Part shown: piece after piece, positions 56,155 to 64,000 of the stretch
Layout of the letters: each line of letters starts with the position of its first letter
How positions within the stretch are numbered: the first letter of the stretch is position 1
From: DASQZK01 sp963764345
GTDB lineage: Bacteria > Bacteroidota > Bacteroidia > Bacteroidales > GCA-2748055
Assembly (NCBI GenBank): GCA_963764345.1
Contig: CAVXSF010000008.1
Coordinates: 443,609 to 507,608 of the forward strand
Reading direction: 5' to 3'
DNA: 64,000 bases
Made by a program: the position numbers and the translations under genes
Notes under the pieces: generated by a model
The model's database searches: none
Told to the model about the DNA's origin: nothing
Seen by the model: only the letters and a program-made list of their open reading frames with translations

Positions 56155-56291
56155 CCCTAACTCCCTAACTCCCTAACTCCCTAACTCCCTAACTCCCTAA
56201 CTCCCTAATTCCTAACTTCCTAACTCCCTAACTCCCTAACTCCCTAACTTCATAACTTCATAACTCCATAACCCCATAACTTCATAACTCC
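56155..56291. repeat. 8-bp minisatellite (TAACTCCC, then CATAACTTC)
   Basis: Tandem CTAACTCC units, with some TAACTTCC, shift near 56250 to CATAACTTC/CATAACTCC units. Same family and orientation as the main part of the array at 49.3-49.6 kb. Confidence 0.9.
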
Positions 56292-56515
56292 TTCCCCTGT
56301 CCCATCCCTGCCCGTGCCTTGTTGAACAAATTCCACACTACCCACTATCTTAAAGAAATGACTTTCAGCCTTCTGCCTGTCAAACAGATCATTTCCATGG
56401 TTTGAAGATCTGCGTGAAAGGATGGCATGGTTTTCCCTCTTTTATGGAGCATTAGGGAAAGATGCTGGATATCATGAATAAGAAAACGCGATAAGCGGAA
56501 AAAGAGGGAAATATC

Positions 56516-58538
56516 ATGTATGATAAAAAATTAGAACAATTATGTATCAATACAATCAGGACGCTGGCCATGGATGCCGTACAAAAAGCGGGATCGGGTC
56601 ATCCGGGCACGGCCATGGCCCTGGCACCGGCGGCTTTTGTGTTGTGGGACAGGATCATGAAATATAATCCCCGTGATCCTTCGTGGTTTAACCGTGACCG
56701 GTTTGTGTTATCCAACGGTCATGCATCCATTCTTCAGTATTCGATGCTTCACCTTACCGGTTACGATCTTCCGCTGGAAGAGATCAAAAATCTAAGGATG
56801 TGGGGCAGCCTCACTCCCGGGCATCCCGAATACGGGCTTACTGAGGGTATCGAAACGACCACGGGCCCTCTCGGGCAGGGATTCATGACGGCCATGGGGA
56901 TGGCCATGGCGGAAGCTCACCTGGCCGCCCGCTTTAACAGGAAGGATTTTCCGGTCATCGACCATTACGTGTATGGTTTCTGCAGTGACGGCGATCTTAT
57001 GGAAGGGGCTTCGAATGAGGCAGCTTCCCTGGCCGGTCACTTCGGCCTGGGAAAACTCATCTTCCTGTATGATCAGAATCATATCACCATTGACGGAAAG
57101 ACGGAGATAACCTATTCCGACGATGTGGCCAAACGCTTCGAAGGCTACAACTGGCATGTCACGGATCTCGGCGACCATGCCAATGACACTGAGAAAATTT
57201 ATGACGCTTTCCGGGAAGCTCAGCAGGTAAAGGACAAACCTTCACTCATCATTCTCCGGACGCATATTGCTTACGGATCTCCCGGCAAACAGGATTCACC
57301 GGAAGCCCACGGCTCACCCCTTGGTGAGGAGGAGGTAAGAAAAACAAAAGAAGCCTATGGCTGGCCTGCTGACAAGACCTTTTATATCCCTCCTGAGGTC
57401 AGGGAATATATGAATAAAGCGATATCCAGGGGTGAAAAATATGAAGAGGAATGGAACAACCTTTACTCTGTATACAAAGAAAAGCATCAACATGCCTGGA
57501 GCCTTCTCGAAAAGGGCCGCGCAATGGAACTCGAGGATAACTGGGACATCGATATTCCCGAGTTTGAGCCGGAGGACGGTCCCCTGGCCACACGCAAGGC
57601 TTCTGAGAAAGTCATTAATGCCTTTTGCGGGCATATCCCTTACCTCGTTGGTGGCAGCGCTGACCTGGCAGCCTCGACAAAAACCCTGATGGACGACTCG
57701 GGTTATTTTGAAAAGGAAAAGTACCAGAACAGGAATATCGCCTGGGGTATACGCGAACATGCCATGGCCGGAGCCACATCGGGGATCACGCTTCACGGTG
57801 GATTGAGGGCTTTTGCTTCAACCTTCTTCATCTTTTCGGATTATGCCCGGCCGGCAATACGGCTGGCAGCGTTGATGGGAATACCCACCATTTATGTTTT
57901 TACTCACGATTCGATCGGATTGGGCGGCGACGGACCTACCCATCAGCCGGTTGAACACCTGGCTTCCTTCAGGGCCATGCCGGGAATTTTCGTCTTCCGG
58001 CCCGCCGATGCCAACGAGGTAGCTTATGCATGGCGCGCCGTCCTTCAGCGTAAAAAGGGACCTTCAATGTATGGTTCTCACCCGCCAGAACTTGCCGGTT
58101 CTCGACAGGAAGAAATATGCCAGTGCAGCCGGTGTGCTCAAGGGCGGTTATGTGATCTCGGAAGAACAGGGAAATAAACCTGATGTCATCCTCATCGCCA
58201 CCGGATCTGAGGTCTCCCTGGCACTGGATGCCCAGGAGAAACTCAACGGTATGGATATCGATTCCCGGGTCGTGAGTATGCCTTGCTGGGAACTGTTCAG
58301 ACAACAGGATGACGTGTATAAAAACGCAGTTCTCCCGCCGTACGTTCATGAAAGGGTCGCCGTTGAAGCAGGCTCCTCCTTCGGCTGGAGGGAATGGGTT
58401 GGCAGCAGCGGCGTCGTACTTTCAGTCGATCGCTTTGGGTCGAGTGCAAACTACCAGGACATTTTTGATCACTACGGGTTTACCGTGAACGAGCTGGTTA
58501 AAAAGGTTCAGCGTTCCATAAAAATAGCCCAGACATGA
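56516..58538 (+). pseudogene. tkt: Transketolase, reading frame broken once
   Basis: The first frame (to 58177) has the thiamine-diphosphate site (SDGDLMEGASNEAASLAGHF then DQNHITIDG), SGHPGTAMALAPAAFVLWD and the pyrimidine domain (GIREHAMAGATSGITLHGG, HDSIGLGGDGPTHQPVEHL). The second (to 58538) continues VLTRQNLPVLDRKKYASA to the C-terminal domain (ATGSEVSLAL). One extra base at about 58066-58072 separates them; repaired length is ~674 residues, normal for the family. It moves two-carbon units in the pentose phosphate pathway. First gene of the operon. Confidence 0.92.
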
Positions 58539-58984
58539 AAGTAAGCATAGCACGTGATCATGCCGGTGTCCAGTATGCCGGGATGTTAAAAGAGGAAATT
58601 ATCCGCAAAGGGTACGAGCTGGTACCTCTGGACCCGGATATCGCATTTGATGATTATCCCGACGCTGCTGAGGTTCTGGCCAAAGCCATCATGGAAGGCA
58701 GGACAGACCGGGGTATCCTGTTGTGCGGAAGCGGGGTGGGGGTGTCCGTTGCGGCCAACAAGTTCCCCGGCATTCGCGCTGCCGTATGCCACGACAGCTA
58801 TTCGGCACACCAGGGCGTTGAACATGACCGGATGAATATTCTCTGTATCGGTCAGAGAGTCATCGGCGAAGAGCTGGCAAGGGAAATTGCAAATATCTTC
58901 CTGGAAGCCGTTCCCTCTGCAGAGGAGAGACATATACGCCGCTCGGAGAAAATTGATACAATTGAAAAAAAACATTTTAAATAA
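58535..58984 (+). CDS. rpiB: Ribose-5-phosphate isomerase B
   Basis: The 149-residue protein matches RpiB: DHAGVQYAGMLKEEI at the start, DYPDAAEVLAKAI, the catalytic loop LLCGSGVGVSVAANKFPG with its Cys, and HDSYSAHQGVEHDRMNILC. It interconverts ribose- and ribulose-5-phosphate in the cytoplasm. Its ATG overlaps the tkt stop by four bases, so the two are translationally coupled. Confidence 0.94.
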   Translation: MKVSIARDHAGVQYAGMLKEEIIRKGYELVPLDPDIAFDDYPDAAEVLAKAIMEGRTDRGILLCGSGVGVSVAANKFPGIRAAVCHDSYSAHQGVEHDRMNILCIGQRVIGEELAREIANIFLEAVPSAEERHIRRSEKIDTIEKKHFK

Positions 58985-58996
58985 GAGGAAAGCCTT

Positions 58997-60127
58997 ATGA
59001 AAAAGTTTGATAAACTTCTGGAATACGGACAGAGTTACTGGCTCGATAACCTGTCGAGAGAAATTTTAAAAAACGGGGAACTGAAGAACAGGATAGAAAA
59101 TGAAGGATTAAGAGGGATCACCTCAAATCCGAAAATATTCAATACGGCCATGACACAGGGACATCTGTACGATGAACAGATCATGGGCATGGCAGAAAAG
59201 GGTAAAAGGCCTGATGAGATCTATGAAGACCTGGCGGTGAAGGATATCCAGGATGCCTGCGATATGCTCCGAGGAGTCTACAATTCATCGGACGGCGTTG
59301 ACGGTTTTGTCAGTCTTGAAGTATCGCCTCACCTGGCCAGGGACGCCGCAAAGACCATGGCCGACGCCCGCAGACTTTTCAGGATCGTAGGCCGGCCCAA
59401 TTGTTTTATCAAGATTCCAGGCACCACTGAGTGCCTGCCGGCCATAGAACAAATGCTGTATGAAGGGATCAATATCAATATTACCCTCCTGTTCTCCATT
59501 CAAAGTTATGAGGATGTTGCCGAAGCCTATATCCGTGCGGTGGAGAGAAGGCTGAAAGAAGGCATGCCGGTGAACAAACTGGCGTCTGTGGCCAGCTTCT
59601 TCCTGAGCCGTATCGACGTTCTGGTCGATCATAAACTGCACGATGAGATCATACCCCGGTTAAGCGGTGAGAAAAAAATTATGGCAGGAAATCTGCTTGG
59701 TCAGTCGGCTGTTGCCAGTGCGAAAATCGCCTACCAGAGTTTTGAAAAGATCTTTTCAGGAGAGCGCTGGGAAAAACTGGCATCCAAAGGTGCCAGGGTT
59801 CAGCGACCACTTTGGGCAAGCACGAGTAACAAGACTGAAGGGTATCGGGATACACGGTATGTCGAACCTTTGATTGGTCAGCATACAGTAAATACTATGC
59901 CGGATGAGACCATTGAAGCGTTTAAAGACCATGGCATCCTTGAACCTGGTACCATTCTGAAAGACACGGATAAAGCATTCCAGGTATTTTCTGATCTTGA
60001 ACAAACAGGCATCAGTATGGAGAAAGTAACCGGCCAGCTTGTTGAAGAAGGGATTGATAAGTTTATCAAACCCTATGATGCCCTGCTGGATTCCATTAAG
60101 GAAAAGGCCACTCACGTTGTTCACTGA
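58997..60127 (+). CDS. tal: Transaldolase
   Basis: The 376-residue protein is of the long bacterial type (TalB/Tal-PGI N-terminal-like): LRGITSNPKIFNTAMTQG, DGFVSLEVSPHLA, the Schiff-base lysine in NCFIKIPGT, and ININITLLFSIQSYEDVAEA. It transfers dihydroxyacetone units between sugar phosphates. It starts 12 bases after rpiB with an AGAGGAAAG ribosome site. Confidence 0.94.
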   Translation: MKKFDKLLEYGQSYWLDNLSREILKNGELKNRIENEGLRGITSNPKIFNTAMTQGHLYDEQIMGMAEKGKRPDEIYEDLAVKDIQDACDMLRGVYNSSDGVDGFVSLEVSPHLARDAAKTMADARRLFRIVGRPNCFIKIPGTTECLPAIEQMLYEGININITLLFSIQSYEDVAEAYIRAVERRLKEGMPVNKLASVASFFLSRIDVLVDHKLHDEIIPRLSGEKKIMAGNLLGQSAVASAKIAYQSFEKIFSGERWEKLASKGARVQRPLWASTSNKTEGYRDTRYVEPLIGQHTVNTMPDETIEAFKDHGILEPGTILKDTDKAFQVFSDLEQTGISMEKVTGQLVEEGIDKFIKPYDALLDSIKEKATHVVH

Positions 60128-60217
60128 TCGGGAAATAGTTTTAAAACAGGATGTCCGCCGGTGATTGCAGTAACAATCGCAGTACTTTGACGGGCATGTC
60201 TGAAAAGATAAACAGGT

Positions 60218-60835
60218 ATGCAAAACAATCAGCAGTTTAAAGCCATTTTTTTTGATGTCGGCGGGGTTTGCCTCACCAACGGCTGGGATGAGAAGTCCAG
60301 GGAAGAGGCCGCAAAGGTATTTTCACTGGATTATTCGTCGGTGGAGACGATTCATGAATCGATATTCGAAGACCTGGATAAAGGTGACCTGACACTTGAA
60401 GATTATATCGATGCCGTCTATTTTACGGAAAAACGTGAATTTTCGAGGGAGGATATTTTACGATTTATGAAGGAACAGAGCCGTCGTTACGATTCTACGC
60501 TTGACATTCTCGGGAAACTTAAAATGGAGGGCAAATATCGTCTCTCCACCATCAACAACGAATCCATGGTTCTGAATATGTTCCGCATTGAGAAGTTCGG
60601 ATTACGGAACTATTTTGACTCTTTTTTCAGTTCCTGTTTCCTGCACATGCGAAAACCGGAGGAACGGATCTTCAGAGCCGTTATCCAAATCACCGGTCTG
60701 TGCGCGGAGGAATGCCTTTTTATTGATGACCGGGAAGAAAATATTGTGGCTGCCATGAATGAAGGATTCAATTGCATTCATCTTCCCCGGGTTGACGAAC
60801 TGGGAAATCGCTTAAAAGAATTTAACATAATATAA
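60218..60835 (+). CDS. HAD-family hydrolase
   Basis: The 205-residue protein has HAD motif I FFDVGGVCLTNGW (nucleophile Asp near residue 13), motif II in LSTINNESMVL, a lysine at HMRKPEERIFRAV (motif III) and motif IV LFIDDREENIVAAM. The DVGGV form is common in the YihX-type subfamily. It is probably a small phosphatase for sugar phosphates; placement inside the pentose phosphate operon suggests a housekeeping role there, for example removing a dead-end phosphate, but the substrate is unknown. Confidence 0.88.
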   Translation: MQNNQQFKAIFFDVGGVCLTNGWDEKSREEAAKVFSLDYSSVETIHESIFEDLDKGDLTLEDYIDAVYFTEKREFSREDILRFMKEQSRRYDSTLDILGKLKMEGKYRLSTINNESMVLNMFRIEKFGLRNYFDSFFSSCFLHMRKPEERIFRAVIQITGLCAEECLFIDDREENIVAAMNEGFNCIHLPRVDELGNRLKEFNII

Positions 60836-60853
60836 TATAATATAATCACAGCT

Positions 60854-62251
60854 ATGGAAAAATATGATTTTGGTCTTATAGGACTGGGAGTTATGGGAAG
60901 AAATTTCATTCTGAACATAGCCGGAAACGGCCATTCGGCCCTGGGCTATGATCTGGATGAAGAGAAAGTAGAAGCACTGAATAAGGAAGGCTCTGAATTT
61001 AAGGTTATGGGGGTGAATTCACTTAAAGACTTCATCACAGGACTTCAGCGCCCCAGGAAAGTTATGATGCTTGTCCCGGCAGGTGTTGTGGATCAGGTGA
61101 TATCGGACGTGTCTGCCTTGATGGAGAAAGATGACCTGCTTATTGATGGTGGAAATTCACATCCGGATGATACTGACCGCAGGGCGGAAATGGTGACGAA
61201 AAAGGGAGTGCAGTATCTCGGTGTCGGGATTTCAGGTGGTGCAGAAGGTGCCCGTCGTGGCCCGAGTATGATGCCGGGGGGAGACAGGGAAGCTTACAGG
61301 CAGGTTGAAGAAATGTTTAAAGAGGCTTCGGCTAAGGTTGATGGTTCACCGTGCGTGACATGGCTTGGCCCACGTTCGGCCGGCCATTTTGTGAAAATGG
61401 TCCATAACGGGATCGAATATGGTATCATGCAGCTGATATCAGAGACCTATGATATGATGAAAAACGGTCTGGATATGGGTAACCTGGAGATGAAAGCCAT
61501 TTTCGATAACTGGAACAGGGGCCCGCTTGCTTCCTTCCTCATTGAGATCACTGCCGATATTCTCGGCAAGGAGGATGAGGTTGAAGGCGGGTATCTTATC
61601 GACCATATCCTCGACTCTGCCAAGCAGAAAGGGACCGGTAAATGGTCCTCCCAGCTTGCGATGGACCTGCAGGTCCCCGTTCCGACTATAGATGCAGCGG
61701 TATCTATGCGTAATCTCTCAGCCTTTAAGGATGAGCGTGAGAAAGCGGGACTGATTCTTAACGGACCGGAAAAAAGGATCGCCAAAGAAAAGGCCGACTT
61801 TCTGAAGAAGCTTGGGAATGCCCTGAATATGTCGATGCTGTTGACGTATGCGCAGGGACTTGAACTGCTGCGCATTGCATCAAATGAAAGGCATTACGGG
61901 CTCAGCCTGGGTGAGATCGCCAGGATATGGCGTGGTGGCTGCATTATCCGGTCATCCATGCTACAGGATTTTATGGCGGCGTACCAGCACGATCCGGACC
62001 TTCCGAACATCCTGTTCGATAAACAACTTTCGGCATCTGCCGACAACAATGAATCGGACTTGCGCGATGTGATCTCCGAAGCAGTGAAAACAGGAATTCC
62101 CGTACCCGCCTTCATGTCGGTACTGTCCTATTTCGATGCTTACCGCAGCGGACACCTGGCAGCCAACATGATCCAGGCACAACGCGATTATTTCGGTTCA
62201 CATAAATACCAGCGGGTAGATGAGAAAGGCGTCTTTCATACCGACTGGTAA
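60854..62251 (+). CDS. gnd: 6-phosphogluconate dehydrogenase (decarboxylating)
   Basis: The 465-residue enzyme has the NADP motif GLIGLGVMGRNFILNIAGNG, LIDGGNSHPDDTDRR, GVGISGGAEGARRGPSMMPG and the catalytic Lys in HFVKMVHNGIEYG, with the C-terminal HTDW close to the usual ending. It converts 6-phosphogluconate to ribulose-5-phosphate, CO2 and NADPH. Compared with the common GGEEGARYGPSLMPGG it has Ala, Arg and Met substitutions in the substrate loop. Confidence 0.95.
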   Translation: MEKYDFGLIGLGVMGRNFILNIAGNGHSALGYDLDEEKVEALNKEGSEFKVMGVNSLKDFITGLQRPRKVMMLVPAGVVDQVISDVSALMEKDDLLIDGGNSHPDDTDRRAEMVTKKGVQYLGVGISGGAEGARRGPSMMPGGDREAYRQVEEMFKEASAKVDGSPCVTWLGPRSAGHFVKMVHNGIEYGIMQLISETYDMMKNGLDMGNLEMKAIFDNWNRGPLASFLIEITADILGKEDEVEGGYLIDHILDSAKQKGTGKWSSQLAMDLQVPVPTIDAAVSMRNLSAFKDEREKAGLILNGPEKRIAKEKADFLKKLGNALNMSMLLTYAQGLELLRIASNERHYGLSLGEIARIWRGGCIIRSSMLQDFMAAYQHDPDLPNILFDKQLSASADNNESDLRDVISEAVKTGIPVPAFMSVLSYFDAYRSGHLAANMIQAQRDYFGSHKYQRVDEKGVFHTDW

Positions 62252-62261
62252 ACATTTATTC

Positions 62262-62312
62262 ACCGGCACCCTGCGAACGGCCGTTCTGGCCTTCGGGGAG
62301 CCGGTAACTTTT
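62262..62312 (+). terminator. Hairpin between gnd and zwf
   Basis: ACCGGC (62262-62267) pairs with GCCGGT (62300-62305), with further GC pairing possible inside, and AACTTTTT follows. It could be a partial terminator or a processing site lowering zwf expression relative to gnd. Confidence 0.45.
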
Positions 62313-62356
62313 TCAGGCGGTTGTAAAAGGCCTGCCCTTAATATATTAATAGGATT

Positions 62357-63856
62357 ATGAAAAACATTTCAGAGCTTAAACCGACCATTTTGACCATTTT
62401 CGGAGGCAACGGAGACCTTGCCTGGAGGAAACTCATTCCGGCGCTGTATAATCTCTACGCCGATAATTTTCTGCCTGAAAAATTTAAGATCATCAGTGTT
62501 GATCTGAAAGAACTATCACAGGAAAATTATAACAAGAGGCTTCTTGAGGGGTTAAACAAATTTTCACGGCGAGGGAAAGCCGACAAGGAAAAATGGAGTG
62601 AATTTGAAAAATTTATCCAGTACGTCCAGGCAGATATTACCGTCGATAAGTCTTATGATCATCTCAAAGACGTCATTGAGAAAACGGAGAAACAATGGGA
62701 TGAAATATCGACCAGGATATTCTACATGGCCGTTTCACCCAATTTTATAGGTATTATTGCCGGACACCTCGATAAGGCGGGTCTTGCAGGTAACAAGGAA
62801 TACCACAGGATTGTGGTCGAGAAACCTTTCGGACACGATTTTGATAGCGCCAGAGACCTTAATAATGTCCTGCAGTGCATTTTCAATGAGTGCCAGATTT
62901 ACCGTATCGACCATTTCCTTGGTAAAGAAACAGTACAGAATATCATGGCCCTTCGTTTCGCCAATGTGCTTTTTGAACCCTTGTGGAACCGGAATTTTAT
63001 CGAACATGTGCAGATCCATGTGGCTGAACAGGTCGGTGTTGGAAACCGGGCTTCCTACTATGAGCACGCCGGGGCCATCAGAGATATGGTACAAAACCAT
63101 CTTCTCCAGCTCATCTGCCTCATTGCCATGGAACCGCCGGTTGATATGAGTGCTAACAGCGTCCGTGATAAAAAGCTGGAAGTCCTTAATGCCATCCGGA
63201 AATATACCGAGGATGAGGTGTATCTCAATACGGTGAGAGGACAATACGGAGATGGCTGGATTGAAGGCAAAGAGGTAAAGGCCTACCGGAATGAACAAAA
63301 CGTGGACAAAGCCTCCATGACAGAGACATACGCCGCAGTACGGCTTTTTATCGACAACTGGAGATGGCAGGGCGTTCCCTTCTATGCACGTACCGGTAAA
63401 CGCCTGCAGGGGAAAACCTCCTATATCACCATCCAGTTCAGGGAAGTTCCTCACAGGATATTTCCTTCCGGTGTGAGAGAGCTATTAAATCCCAACCTGA
63501 TGGTGATCAGTATTCAGCCCCAGATGGGTGCACGTATACACTTCCAGGCTAAAAAAGCCGGGTTGGATATGAGACTGAATCCCGTTGATATGATCTATAA
63601 CTACAGCGACACCTATTCCAATGATCCGCCCGACGCTTATGAAACACTGTTAAATGATGTTATGCTAGGCGATGCCACACTTTTTATGCGTGCAGACCAG
63701 ATCAGGGAATCATGGCGTATTATCCAGCCCGTTCTCGATGTGTGGGAAAACAATCCTCCGCAGAAATTTCCCAATTACCAGGCAGGAAGCTGGGGACCGC
63801 CCGAAGCCGAAGCCCTCGTTGCTCACGATGGGTATTACTGGCATACATTTCATTGA
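62357..63856 (+). CDS. zwf: Glucose-6-phosphate 1-dehydrogenase
   Basis: The 499-residue protein has the cofactor motif TIFGGNGDLAWRKLIPALYN (usual form GxxGDLAxRKL), the active-site motif RIDHFLGKETVQNIMALRF, and the substrate region EHAGAIRDMVQNHLLQLI. It is the first enzyme of the oxidative pentose phosphate branch, giving NADPH. No pgl (6-phosphogluconolactonase) gene is in view; it could follow beyond the window or be elsewhere. Confidence 0.96.
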   Translation: MKNISELKPTILTIFGGNGDLAWRKLIPALYNLYADNFLPEKFKIISVDLKELSQENYNKRLLEGLNKFSRRGKADKEKWSEFEKFIQYVQADITVDKSYDHLKDVIEKTEKQWDEISTRIFYMAVSPNFIGIIAGHLDKAGLAGNKEYHRIVVEKPFGHDFDSARDLNNVLQCIFNECQIYRIDHFLGKETVQNIMALRFANVLFEPLWNRNFIEHVQIHVAEQVGVGNRASYYEHAGAIRDMVQNHLLQLICLIAMEPPVDMSANSVRDKKLEVLNAIRKYTEDEVYLNTVRGQYGDGWIEGKEVKAYRNEQNVDKASMTETYAAVRLFIDNWRWQGVPFYARTGKRLQGKTSYITIQFREVPHRIFPSGVRELLNPNLMVISIQPQMGARIHFQAKKAGLDMRLNPVDMIYNYSDTYSNDPPDAYETLLNDVMLGDATLFMRADQIRESWRIIQPVLDVWENNPPQKFPNYQAGSWGPPEAEALVAHDGYYWHTFH

Positions 63857-63983
63857 ACCCCTGTCATCTTCAGGGATCATCGGTCATATCAAATAACCGG
63901 GCCGGTTCGTTTCGGATTACGCTTCTGGCAGGTATGGAACGCGGACAGATTAGACAGATTATGATTGCTGTTGGCACTCACTA

Positions 63984-64000
63984 TTCTCCACTCTCCACCC
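63984..64000. repeat. Start of another 7-bp repeat array at the window edge
   Basis: TTCTCCACTCTCCACCC has the same CTCCACT units as the arrays at 28-30 kb. Only two units are visible before the window ends. Confidence 0.6.

Noticed and set aside
1..64000. tRNA, rRNA, insertion-sequence transposase or integrase genes
   Set aside because: I looked for tRNA-like clover patterns and transposase or recombinase motifs while reading and found none that I could support; a dedicated RNA search could still find a small RNA.

Overview
The window comes from a Bacteroidota bacterium. It has a SusC/SusD pair, several secreted proteins with type IX secretion (T9SS) C-terminal sorting tails, the gliding lipoprotein GldB, proteins typical of the phylum (DUF6249, DUF6786, DUF1573, TlpA with DUF4369) and TAnnTTTG-type -7 promoter boxes. 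Cu/Zn superoxide dismutase, an azurin-like cupredoxin and Dps suggest contact with oxygen; an 8Fe ferredoxin and MeaB fit a facultative or fermentative life. The genus cannot be named from the sequence.

Layout. 0-4 kb: end of a DUF6786 protein, FucP-like sugar symporter, ECF sigma/anti-sigma pair with a DUF6249 membrane protein, Crp/Fnr regulator. 4-17.6 kb: frameshifted nadE with an outer-membrane protein, gldB, a 1068-residue T9SS cargo protein, a TPR/SpoIIE phosphatase, TlpA-like thioredoxin, MeaB, DUF1573. 17.8-26 kb: propeller plus barrel envelope protein, TSUP permease, M20 hydrolase, ferredoxin, dehydrogenase/Dps pair, small stress and membrane proteins. 26.8-31.5 kb: secreted TIM-barrel protein, a large compound satellite, an SMP-30-like propeller. 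32-36 kb: cupin, SDR, pterin dehydratase, SOD, azurin. 36.5-42.8 kb: SusCD and an alpha/beta hydrolase. 43-49.2 kb: cupin, MDR oxidoreductase, and a TetR-HlyD-DHA2-TolC efflux operon with a visible operator. 49.2-56.3 kb: an AT-richer block of T9SS-type secreted proteins bounded on both sides by minisatellites and a shared short direct repeat. 56.5-63.9 kb: pentose phosphate operon tkt-rpiB-tal-HAD-gnd-zwf.

The most unusual feature is the compound satellite at 27951-30199. It has six near-identical 227-bp cores, each followed by a variable array of a 7-bp unit C(T/C)CCA(A/C)T. A diverged inverted relative of the core lies at 55725-55895, and another 7-bp array begins at the window's right edge. 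A second, 8-bp minisatellite family (TAACTCCC/TAACTTCC) flanks the secreted-protein block. These look like a lineage-specific dispersed repeat system; no function is proven.

At least four otherwise well-conserved genes (nadE three times, susD, a VPS10/BNR-type gene, tkt) are broken by single-base indels, several in homopolymers, and two further loci may be. This pattern fits consensus sequencing error better than gene decay, so those genes may be intact in the organism.
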